Shown in pieces: positions 55,194-62,129 of a stretch of DNA of 64,000 bases; within the stretch, counting starts at the first letter, position 1; every line of letters starts with the position of its first letter. The notes beneath the pieces were generated by a model. It had not been told where the DNA came from and did no database searches. It was given only the letters and a program-made list of their open reading frames with translations. The DNA is from Brevibacillus fluminis. Lineage in GTDB: Bacteria; Bacillota; Bacilli; Brevibacillales; Brevibacillaceae. A program made the translations under genes and the position numbers. The stretch covers positions 310,001-374,000 of the forward strand of contig NZ_RHHQ01000007.1 in assembly GCF_003710825.1 (NCBI RefSeq), given 5' to 3'.

Positions 55194-55341
55194 GTATAAG
55201 AATTTATAAGTGCTCGCGCTTATAAATTCTGGAGTGGAGGACGGAGTACCTCAGCATCACTTCCAGCATCGGCTTCGGTAAAAACTTCCATAGATCGAAG
55301 GACCTGCTTCTCGAAAGGCTTCTGAAAGAAGTTTTTCTTAT
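55194..55341. repeat. MITE-like intergenic element with TATAAGAA ends
   Basis: This ~148-bp stretch begins TATAAGAA and ends TTCTTATA, which are inverted copies. The left end holds a 12-bp stem (AGAATTTATAAG at 55199-55210 with CTTATAAATTCT at 55219-55230). The right end (55319-55341) is repeated at 8341-8363. No credible gene lies in it. With its flanks it fills the 351-bp gap between hemL and the MBL gene. Confidence 0.5.
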
Positions 55342-55387
55342 AAGAGTCATGGTACACCTAGTTTTCTTGTAGGACAGGCTGTCTCGC

Positions 55388-56161
55388 TTAGTCCAGTTTG
55401 GAATCGGTATGGACATAGTCTTCGCCATCTGCCAAAATGACCGCTTGTTTTCCTAGGCCTTCCACCTCAAGCGCTTCTGCTAGCTGTGAGCGCGTTAGAA
55501 AACAATGGTTCCACACTTCTAAATGAACAGGCAGGACGGTTGCTTGCGGCGCATGTCGGCACACCTCCACGACATCGGCTGCAGTCATGGTTATCGGATC
55601 TCCCACCAAAAACTGGGCTGCGCCCGAATTGACCGCTACGACTGCAGGCGTGTGCGCGGCAAGCGCGTCAGCAACTTCCTCGCACCAAATCGTATCGCCA
55701 GCGACATAGAGTGTCGGTTCGTCCTGTGCGGCGAGCACAAATCCCGAAACCGGTCCCATTTTGGCGCCGATTTCACCAGTGCCATGTTGGCCGCCTGTAC
55801 GGGTCAAGCGAATCGATTCCCACGTAAGCTCGCGATCGACGGGAATGACCTGTGTGAAGCCGTGGCCCCGCAGCACATTCTGGTCCTCCGGCTGGCAAAA
55901 CAATGGCAGCCCTTTTGGCAATTGAGCGATAGCCGCCTGGTCCAAATGATCACCGTGCAGATGTGTGACAATGATACCGTCGAGCTTTTCAAGGAGCGGA
56001 GCGATCGCAAACGGCAATGAGACGCGCGGATTGTTGACTGCATTAGCGGTATTCACCACAGGTGGCATCGCGCCTTGCTCGCTGAGCATCGGATCGAGCA
56101 GCAATGTGCGCCCCTTGTATTCGATCAGGAGGGTAGCATGGCGAATCAATTGAATTTTCAT
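55388..56161 (-). CDS. MBL-fold metal-dependent hydrolase
   Basis: The 257-residue protein is a short metallo-beta-lactamase-fold enzyme. It starts MKIQLIRHATLLIEYKGRTLL, a UlaG/YtkL-like opening, and has the metal motif IIVTHLHGDHLDQAAI with later ligands in VAGDTIWCEEV and VLPVHLEVWNHC. The substrate is unknown. ATG 56161 follows AAAGGAAG. It is divergent from the Lrp-family gene, a usual arrangement for a regulator and its target. Confidence 0.88.
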   Translation of the reverse strand: MKIQLIRHATLLIEYKGRTLLLDPMLSEQGAMPPVVNTANAVNNPRVSLPFAIAPLLEKLDGIIVTHLHGDHLDQAAIAQLPKGLPLFCQPEDQNVLRGHGFTQVIPVDRELTWESIRLTRTGGQHGTGEIGAKMGPVSGFVLAAQDEPTLYVAGDTIWCEEVADALAAHTPAVVAVNSGAAQFLVGDPITMTAADVVEVCRHAPQATVLPVHLEVWNHCFLTRSQLAEALEVEGLGKQAVILADGEDYVHTDSKLD

Positions 56162-56313
56162 GGCATATCTTCCTTTCATTTGTTATCGTGGGTAATAGCT
56201 GGTTTACTGATAAAACAAGGTGCTTCTTCTATATAAAGTGTAGCAAATGTGGCCGTTTCGGCGCGAAACGAGATGGCCGCTTGCATTTTCACCGTGAAAG
56301 GAATTGAACACGC

Positions 56314-56727
56314 ATGCTTGATGCAACTGATTTGGAAATCATCCGCTTGCTGCAATCGAACGCGCGCCTGCAATGGAAGGAGATCGGCGAACAGGTCCAC
56401 ATGACAGGGCAAGCTGTAGCTCAGCGCATCCAAAAATTAACCGAACAAGGGATCATCGAGGGCTTCACGCTTAAGCTTAATGAGGAAAAGCTGGGAGGGC
56501 CGCTGCTCGCCTTCATCACCATGTTCATGGTGGCAGGCGCCCATCAGGAATTTCAGCAGTATCTGAAGGAGAACGCGGCAATTGTCGAAGCGCACCGCAT
56601 CAGTGGCGATGGCTGCTATTGGCTTCGTGCGAGAGTAGGAACACAACAGGAGTTGAACGTCTTGTTGGATGAGCTTTTGCAATACGGAAACTATCGATTG
56701 CAGCTGTCGATTTCAAAAATTGACTAA
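56314..56727 (+). CDS. Lrp/AsnC-family transcriptional regulator
   Basis: The 137-residue protein has an N-terminal winged helix (LDATDLEIIRLLQSNARLQWKEIGEQVHMTGQAVAQRIQKL) and a C-terminal RAM/AsnC ligand domain (GPLLAFITMFMVAGAHQEF, ISGDGCYWLRARVGTQQEL). Unlike the fused enzyme in the hem operon, it is a normal single-unit regulator. It probably controls the divergent MBL gene. The effector is unknown. Confidence 0.9.
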   Translation: MLDATDLEIIRLLQSNARLQWKEIGEQVHMTGQAVAQRIQKLTEQGIIEGFTLKLNEEKLGGPLLAFITMFMVAGAHQEFQQYLKENAAIVEAHRISGDGCYWLRARVGTQQELNVLLDELLQYGNYRLQLSISKID

Positions 56728-56743
56728 CAATTTGTCCAAAATT

Positions 56744-56752
56744 TGCTATACT
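56744..56752 (+). promoter_or_regulatory. Extended -10 promoter of the nucleotidase gene
   Basis: TGC-TATACT is a TGn extended -10, 48 bp before the start codon. A TTGACT box at 56720-56725 is 21 bp away, too far for a normal -35. Confidence 0.45.
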
Positions 56753-56799
56753 TAACAAATAAGCAATCATTGATTTCATAAAGAGAGGGGACTCATTCA

Positions 56800-58674
56800 T
56801 TGAAACGTTCAAGTCGTCTTTTCGTATCATTGGCATCCGGCTTTTTGGCGACCGCCATGCTGGCAAGCTCCGCATTCGCAGCACCGCTCACGCCTGTTAA
56901 CCATACAGACTGGATGAGCAAAAAACAATGGATCACGCCCGATAAGGCTGGAAATTTGTTTCTGGAACGTCAATTGACCGTTGCGGAGGCTGCTACATTG
57001 TTCGCGAGAGTAAAAGGTGCGCATGTGAAACCGGTTACAGGTAGCACACACTGGGCAGCGCCATACCTTGCTTGGGCAGAGTCCCAGAAAGCATTGGCTG
57101 CAGCGGATGCGAAAAACCCGAACCAGGCGATTTCCTCGGCGAAACTGGTTTCTCTTGGAAAAGCATTCGGCTATGACCTGAAGCTGGCTGAGTCTGCTTC
57201 CGTAAAACGCGGCGATTTCTTCAATGCATTGGGTGACGCGTTGACTACGCATTACACCATTGCCCATACGAACGATGTGCACGGCCATATCGATGAAAAT
57301 ACAAGCGGCAAAGAGTTTGGCTATGCCAAAATCGCAACGCTGCTGAAAGAATGGCGCGCTGAGAACGAGAACTTCATGCAGTTTGACGCAGGTGACACGT
57401 TCCAGGGGACTGTTTTTGTGAACCAGTTTAAAGGCGAATCCGTCGTGCCGATCTTGAATGCACTCGGCTACAATGTAATGGCTTCCGGTAACCATGAATT
57501 CGATTTCGGCTATGAGCAGCTGCTCAAACTGCGTGACATGCTGAAATATCCAGTGATGTCTGCGAACGTCTTCAAAGCGGACGGGACCAATCTGTTGGTG
57601 CCAACATTTGAAGCGACGGTTGGCGGCAAAAAATTCGCATTCGTTGGTTTGGTTGCGGAAGATACGCCGATTTTGACTCACCCAGACAACGTAAAAGGCC
57701 TCACATTCAAAAATCCGGTTGAAGTGGCGAAAGAAGTCGTGCCGAAGCTGAAAAAAGAAGCGGACCACGTTATCGTTGTTTCCCACGTGGGCATCGATGT
57801 AGACCGGGAAATCGCCAAAAACGTGCCAGGCATCGACCTGATCGTAGGCGGCCATTCCCACACTGCACTGAAAGCGCCTGAGCTGGTAAACGGTACATAT
57901 ATCGTGCAAGACTGGGAGTATGGCAAATCGCTCGGACGAGCTGACCTCTACTATTATGGTAACGAACTGGTTGCGTTCAGCGGCGGTCTGAAAGAATACG
58001 ATCCAAACGTCAAAGCGGATCCTGAGATCGATGCGCTCGTAAAAGATGTTGTGAAGAAAGTAGACGATGCGATGAACGTCGTGATCGCTAAAGCAGCGGT
58101 TGACCTAGACGGCGAGCGCACGCTGGTTCGTACGCGAGAAACCAACATCGGTAACTACATCGCAGACAAAATGTTGGAGCGCACCAAATCGATCGCAGGC
58201 CACGAAGCAGACGTTGCCTTGACCAATGCGGGCGGCATCCGCGTCCAATTGAAAGCCGGCGACATCACGAAAAAAGATTTGTATTCTTTGCTGCCATTCC
58301 CGAACACATTGGTCGTCGTTGAAGTAACAGGTGCTGAACTGAAGCAAGCGCTGGAAAGCGGAGTGAGTCAAGTGGAGCAAGGCGCTGGACGCTTCCCGCA
58401 AATTAGTGGTATGTCTTTCACGTATGACAAAACCCAACCTGCCGGCCAACGCGTCGTGGAAGTGCTCGTGGGCGGCAAGCCAATCGACGAGAAGAAAACC
58501 TATAAAGTCGCGACGAACGACTTCATCGCAGTCGGAGGAGACGGCTACGAAACAATGAACAAACCGTCGTTCAATACCGGTCTGACTTTGTACAGCGTAA
58601 TAGAAGAAGCGATCCTCAAAGAGAAAACAATCAGCCCGAAAGTAGAGAATCGCATTGTCGAAGTGAAGAAATAA
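56800..58674 (+). CDS. Secreted 5'-nucleotidase / UDP-sugar hydrolase with N-terminal SLH-like segment
   Basis: The 624-residue protein starts with a Sec signal peptide (RLFVSLASGFLATAMLASSAFAA, cut near 28). Residues ~50-95 (LTVAEAATLFARVKG, HWAAPYLAWAESQKAL) look like one S-layer-homology repeat. The metallophosphatase domain has AHTNDVHGHID, DAGDTFQGT, SGNHEFDFG, VVSHVGID and GGHSHT. The 5'-nucleotidase C-terminal domain has NAGGIRVQLKAGDI and LLPFPNTLVVVEVTG. It should release phosphate from extracellular nucleotides. The start is TTG 56800 after AGAGAGGGG. Confidence 0.92.
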   Translation: MKRSSRLFVSLASGFLATAMLASSAFAAPLTPVNHTDWMSKKQWITPDKAGNLFLERQLTVAEAATLFARVKGAHVKPVTGSTHWAAPYLAWAESQKALAAADAKNPNQAISSAKLVSLGKAFGYDLKLAESASVKRGDFFNALGDALTTHYTIAHTNDVHGHIDENTSGKEFGYAKIATLLKEWRAENENFMQFDAGDTFQGTVFVNQFKGESVVPILNALGYNVMASGNHEFDFGYEQLLKLRDMLKYPVMSANVFKADGTNLLVPTFEATVGGKKFAFVGLVAEDTPILTHPDNVKGLTFKNPVEVAKEVVPKLKKEADHVIVVSHVGIDVDREIAKNVPGIDLIVGGHSHTALKAPELVNGTYIVQDWEYGKSLGRADLYYYGNELVAFSGGLKEYDPNVKADPEIDALVKDVVKKVDDAMNVVIAKAAVDLDGERTLVRTRETNIGNYIADKMLERTKSIAGHEADVALTNAGGIRVQLKAGDITKKDLYSLLPFPNTLVVVEVTGAELKQALESGVSQVEQGAGRFPQISGMSFTYDKTQPAGQRVVEVLVGGKPIDEKKTYKVATNDFIAVGGDGYETMNKPSFNTGLTLYSVIEEAILKEKTISPKVENRIVEVKK

Positions 58675-58701
58675 GTAAGCTGTCGCAAGAGTAGCACATT
58701 G

Positions 58702-58743
58702 GAAATAAACCACACACGATCAGTGTGGTTTATTTCTTTTTTT
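58702..58743 (+). terminator. Intrinsic terminator after the nucleotidase gene
   Basis: GAAATAAACCACAC and GTGTGGTTTATTTC form a perfect 14-bp stem around ACGATCA, followed by a run of seven T. Confidence 0.95.
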
Positions 58744-58782
58744 CACCTGAGAATTACCCCATCCCTCGGTTTAAAGTTCCAA

Positions 58783-58832
58783 TTGACAGTTGGTTAATTC
58801 TACATCATAATTAGAATGAACGTTCGATCTAA
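58783..58832 (+). promoter_or_regulatory. SDR promoter with TetR operator O1
   Basis: TTGACA (58783-58788), a 17-bp spacer and CATAAT (58806-58811) form a strong promoter. Operator O1 (58811-58832) starts at the last -10 base. It is a 22-bp palindrome with TTAGA/TCTAA ends and a GAACGTTC core, with two mismatched pairs. Binding there should block initiation. Confidence 0.8.
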
Positions 58833-58877
58833 AAGAACTACTTCTTGGTTGGAACATCAGATGAAACTATATCATTT

Positions 58878-58899
58878 ATAGAATGAACGTTCAATCTAA
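58878..58899. promoter_or_regulatory. TetR operator O2 in the SDR leader
   Basis: ATAGAATGAACGTTCAATCT plus AA is a close copy of O1 with the same GAACGTTC core, 67 bp downstream and 44 bp before the SDR start. It could add a road-block or a DNA loop with O1. Confidence 0.75.
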
Positions 58900-58943
58900 T
58901 GGAATTTGCATGATTTAGACAATTTAAACTGGAGGTTTTTCGT

Positions 58944-59765
58944 ATGAGAAAAACAGTATTTATCACAGGAACAAGTTCAGGATTGGGTAAAGTAACGGCG
59001 ATTCGTTTTGCTCAAATGGGCTGGAACGTAGCGGCCACCATGCGTACGCCTGAGAAAGAAACGGAACTTACGGCATATGACAACATTAAAATATTCAAAC
59101 TGGACGTCACAAAAGTGGAGCAAGTTCAAACTGCAGTGGATCAAGCCATAGCGGCATTCGGGAAGATTGACATCGTCGTTAATAATGCTGGTATGGGCAC
59201 TTACGGTCCATTGGAATTAGCTGAAGAGGACGCGATCGATTGGCAATTCGCCGTTAATACTCGGGGACCAATCAATGTCATTCGTAAATTTGTACCACAT
59301 TTCAGAGCCAATGGCGGTGGCATGTTTATCAATATCAGCTCCTTCATGGGGATCACGACAGCGGTTCCGCTTGGATCACTTTACAACATGTCCAAGTTTG
59401 CTTTGGAAGGGTTGACGGAAGGTCTGTATTACGAATTGAAGCCGTTCAATATCGAGCTTAGATTGATCGAGCAGGGCGGCTCTACAGGAAATAAGTTTAA
59501 GGAAAGTATTACGTGGAACAGAGATGAAAACATTACAGATTACGATGATCTGATGACGAAAGTGCAAAATGTAATGAATACCGCGGAAAACAGCGGCGTT
59601 TTGGATGACCCACAGGTTATCGTTGATGCCATTACCGCTCTGGCAACGGGAGAAAGCAAGAAATTCCGTACCGTCATCGGAGCAGCAGGCAACGAACTGA
59701 TGGCTCTTAGAAACTCCATGCCAATCGAAGAATATTTGGAGACAATGGTTAAGAACTATATGTAA
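58944..59765 (+). CDS. Short-chain dehydrogenase/reductase (SDR family)
   Basis: The 273-residue classical SDR has the NAD(P)-binding TGTSSGLGKVTAIRF, NNAGMGTYGPLEL and catalytic Ser/Tyr/Lys (NISSFMGITT and LYNMSKFALEGL). RMRTPEKE-like residues after the second strand suggest NADP use, but this is uncertain. The substrate is unknown; TetR-controlled SDRs often answer to reactive carbonyls or foreign compounds. Codon use is more A/T-rich than in the neighbours. It pairs with the TetR gene downstream. Confidence 0.9.
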   Translation: MRKTVFITGTSSGLGKVTAIRFAQMGWNVAATMRTPEKETELTAYDNIKIFKLDVTKVEQVQTAVDQAIAAFGKIDIVVNNAGMGTYGPLELAEEDAIDWQFAVNTRGPINVIRKFVPHFRANGGGMFINISSFMGITTAVPLGSLYNMSKFALEGLTEGLYYELKPFNIELRLIEQGGSTGNKFKESITWNRDENITDYDDLMTKVQNVMNTAENSGVLDDPQVIVDAITALATGESKKFRTVIGAAGNELMALRNSMPIEEYLETMVKNYM

Positions 59766-59777
59766 CGGCCTCTGAAG

Positions 59778-59828
59778 TTGACAAATACATTATTCGATGC
59801 CTAAAATTAGAATGAACATTCGTTTTAT
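59778..59828 (+). promoter_or_regulatory. tetR promoter with operator O3 (autoregulation)
   Basis: TTGACA (59778-59783), an 18-bp spacer and TAAAAT (59802-59807) form the promoter. O3 (59807-59828, TTAGAATGAACATTCGTTTT plus AT) again starts at the last -10 base, exactly as O1 does. The TetR protein very likely represses both genes. Confidence 0.78.
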
Positions 59829-59864
59829 AAGCGGATTATCATTTTTTATTGGAGGCAAGCAACG

Positions 59865-60449
59865 GTGTTCGATAACTATCATAAAGTCCAGAAAGCGGTT
59901 CTGGAGACCACATTGTCCCTCATTATCGAGAAGGAGCTCCAGGCGACTTCCATGTCTTTGATTGCCAAAGAATCAGGTGTTTCAACAGGAAACATCTATC
60001 ACTATTTCGATAGCAAAGAATCGATTATTAATGAACTTTACAAAGCGATCGTAACGTTTAATGGAGAAAAAGTTCTGGAAGGCTTTTACTCCGATGAACC
60101 CATACGAGTCCGCATAGAACGCGCTTGGGAGAATTTGATTCGACTGTCTCTTGAATATCCTCAAGGATTTCGATTTATTGAACAATATTCTTTCTCTCCG
60201 TACATTTACGACGACGTCAAAAAAGAGGCGTATGAAGGTGGCTGGTGCGGTCCTTTGGAAAAGCTGTATGCGCAGGCGATTCAGGAGAAGCTGTTCATTG
60301 AAATGGATCCGTCGCTTATGGCTCAAATGCATTACGGTTCTTTCGTATACGTAGTAAAAGCATATATGCATGGCAAGGTTACTCTTTCGGACGAAGAAAT
60401 CAAACGTCTGATCGAAGCCACATGGAATAGCGTCAGTGCTCGCAATTAA
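59865..60449 (+). CDS. TetR-family repressor of the SDR gene
   Basis: The 194-residue protein has a TetR helix-turn-helix at residues ~10-55 (LSLIIEKELQATSMSLIAKESGVSTGNIYHYFDSKESIINELY region) and a helical ligand domain. The start is GTG 59865 after TTGGAGG. Three operators sharing GAACGTTC/GAACATTC lie at its own promoter and at the SDR promoter. The inducer is unknown. Confidence 0.9.
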   Translation: MFDNYHKVQKAVLETTLSLIIEKELQATSMSLIAKESGVSTGNIYHYFDSKESIINELYKAIVTFNGEKVLEGFYSDEPIRVRIERAWENLIRLSLEYPQGFRFIEQYSFSPYIYDDVKKEAYEGGWCGPLEKLYAQAIQEKLFIEMDPSLMAQMHYGSFVYVVKAYMHGKVTLSDEEIKRLIEATWNSVSARN

Positions 60450-60492
60450 AAATCCGTTAAACGGATTATGACATCTCACACAATAAATCAGA

Positions 60493-60536
60493 GGCAGTCT
60501 AGGACTTTATTTTCCAGTCCAAGACTGCCACTAGTT
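60493..60536 (+). terminator. Intrinsic terminator after the SDR-tetR pair
   Basis: GGCAGTCT-A-GGACT pairs with AGTCC-A-AGACTGCC, 13 bp with one opposed A pair, followed by ACTAGTTTTAT. Confidence 0.7.
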
Positions 60537-60683
60537 TTATATGGGAGTTAGTATAAGTTGAATACGTTCCGCTTGTGAACGAAAGAATCGTTATTTTTCC
60601 GTAAATTTACATCTGTTCAATCTTTCCTCCATAAAGAGTCTGTACACTTGACCTAAGTTATCATAACAGGAGGAATATCCCAG

Positions 60684-62000
60684 ATGAAGAAAGCATGGCG
60701 CACAACAGCAAGCCTGACAGTGGCTGCGACTCTTTTGGCTTCCGCTGTAGTCTACACAGCACAAGCTGCTGACCAAGAGGAGCAGGCTGCAAAAGGAACA
60801 CCGAGACTCGCTGGCAAGTACGAGTTGAAAAATCCCGCAGAATTGGGGAACGGCATCAAGCAGGGAGGGTTTTCCGCACTCATCCATCTTCCTAAGGATC
60901 CGAAAAACGTGTTCTATACGACCACTGACAGGGGGCCGAATGGTGAAATCAAGGTTGGCGATGAAAAGCGTCGGACGTTCCCGCTGCAAAACTTTACGCC
61001 GAGCATCTACAAGATCTCCGTTGAGAAAAACGAGATTACGATCTTGGAGACCATTCCGCTTTCTCTGCCAACCGGCAAAGACCCGATTACCGGCACCAAA
61101 CTCATCTCCGGTGTTTCCAATCTGGAGGGAGAGGATGAGGTCCCGTACGATGGAGAAGCGAAAAAGAAGCTAGCCTATGATCCATATGGCCTGGATGTCG
61201 AGGGAATAGCGTACAATCCAAAGGACGATACGTTTTGGCTTTGCGATGAATATCGTCCGAGCCTCATTCAAGTCAAGCGGGACGGCACCATCATCCAACG
61301 ACTGATTCCGCGGGGCGAAAAGGAGTGGTTCGCCAATTCGCCTCTCGTTCCAATCAAGGATGTGCTACCAGCCATCTATAGCACACGTAACCAAAATCGC
61401 GGCTTTGAAGGCGTGAGCATCACGCCTGACGGAAAATGGATGTTTGCCGCCGTCCAAAGTCCGCTTGCCAATCCCGACGCCAAAGCAGCGAAAGCTTCAC
61501 GAGTTTTGCGGATCATCAAAATCGACTTGAAAACGGGAAAACCGGTAGCCGAGTTTGCTTACCTCACTACGGACGCGGCACAGCTGAAAGGCGTCCAGCA
61601 GTATGACATCGTCATTTCCGATTTGCATGCGATTAACGAGAATACCTTGCTGGTCGATGAGCGCGATAAAAATGCCGGTAAAGATGCACAGGTGAAAAAA
61701 TTGTTCACCTTGAATTTGAAAGGTGCGACCAATGTGCTGGGCAAGTACGATGAGGAAGTGAACGGCAAGACGTTGGAGCAAATGTCCGAATCGGATTTGA
61801 AACAGGCGAAGGTGAAAGTGCCAAGCAAACGGCAAGTGCTTGATTTGCTCGAATACGATTACCCGTTTGAAAAAGTAGAAGGCGTGACGATGGTGGACTC
61901 CTATACCGTTGCACTGGTGAACGATAACGATTTTGACATCGACAACACGGGTACGACTACACAGCTTTGGCAATTCAGGCTCCCAACGAAGCTGAAATAA
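60684..62000 (+). CDS. Secreted esterase-like/phytase-like beta-propeller protein
   Basis: The 438-residue protein has a Sec signal peptide (TASLTVAATLLASAVVYTAQA, cut near 30). It is followed by the phytase-like (esterase-like activity of phytase) domain: GGFSALIHLPKDPKNVFYTTTDRGPNG, DPYGLDVEGIAYNPKDDTFWLCDEYRPSL and RGFEGVSITPDGKWMFAAVQSP. Such proteins are predicted beta-propellers; phosphatase or esterase activity is assumed from the family. A role in phosphate scavenging with the nearby secreted nucleotidase is possible. AGGAGG lies at 60669-60674. Confidence 0.88.
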   Translation: MKKAWRTTASLTVAATLLASAVVYTAQAADQEEQAAKGTPRLAGKYELKNPAELGNGIKQGGFSALIHLPKDPKNVFYTTTDRGPNGEIKVGDEKRRTFPLQNFTPSIYKISVEKNEITILETIPLSLPTGKDPITGTKLISGVSNLEGEDEVPYDGEAKKKLAYDPYGLDVEGIAYNPKDDTFWLCDEYRPSLIQVKRDGTIIQRLIPRGEKEWFANSPLVPIKDVLPAIYSTRNQNRGFEGVSITPDGKWMFAAVQSPLANPDAKAAKASRVLRIIKIDLKTGKPVAEFAYLTTDAAQLKGVQQYDIVISDLHAINENTLLVDERDKNAGKDAQVKKLFTLNLKGATNVLGKYDEEVNGKTLEQMSESDLKQAKVKVPSKRQVLDLLEYDYPFEKVEGVTMVDSYTVALVNDNDFDIDNTGTTTQLWQFRLPTKLK

Positions 62001-62011
62001 ACCGCGAGTAG

Positions 62012-62055
62012 CACCCCTTTCTCTTTTGCTGTTGCAAGAGGGAGGGGTGTTTGCT
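62012..62055 (+). terminator. Intrinsic terminator after the phytase-like gene
   Basis: CACCCCTTTCTCTTTTGC pairs with GCAAGAGGGAGGGGTG around TGTT, followed by TTTGCTTTT. Confidence 0.85.
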
Positions 62056-62129
62056 TTTCATAGGTCTAAATGAAGGCGTGTGTCCATATAGTATAGGGAA
62101 ATGTCTTGTACTTGAAAGGAGGAACACGC

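Noticed and set aside
55204-55428. 74-codon minus-strand gene in the hemL-MBL gap
   Set aside because: It overlaps the palindromic element and the MBL gene, lacks a ribosome site and has no protein-like pattern.
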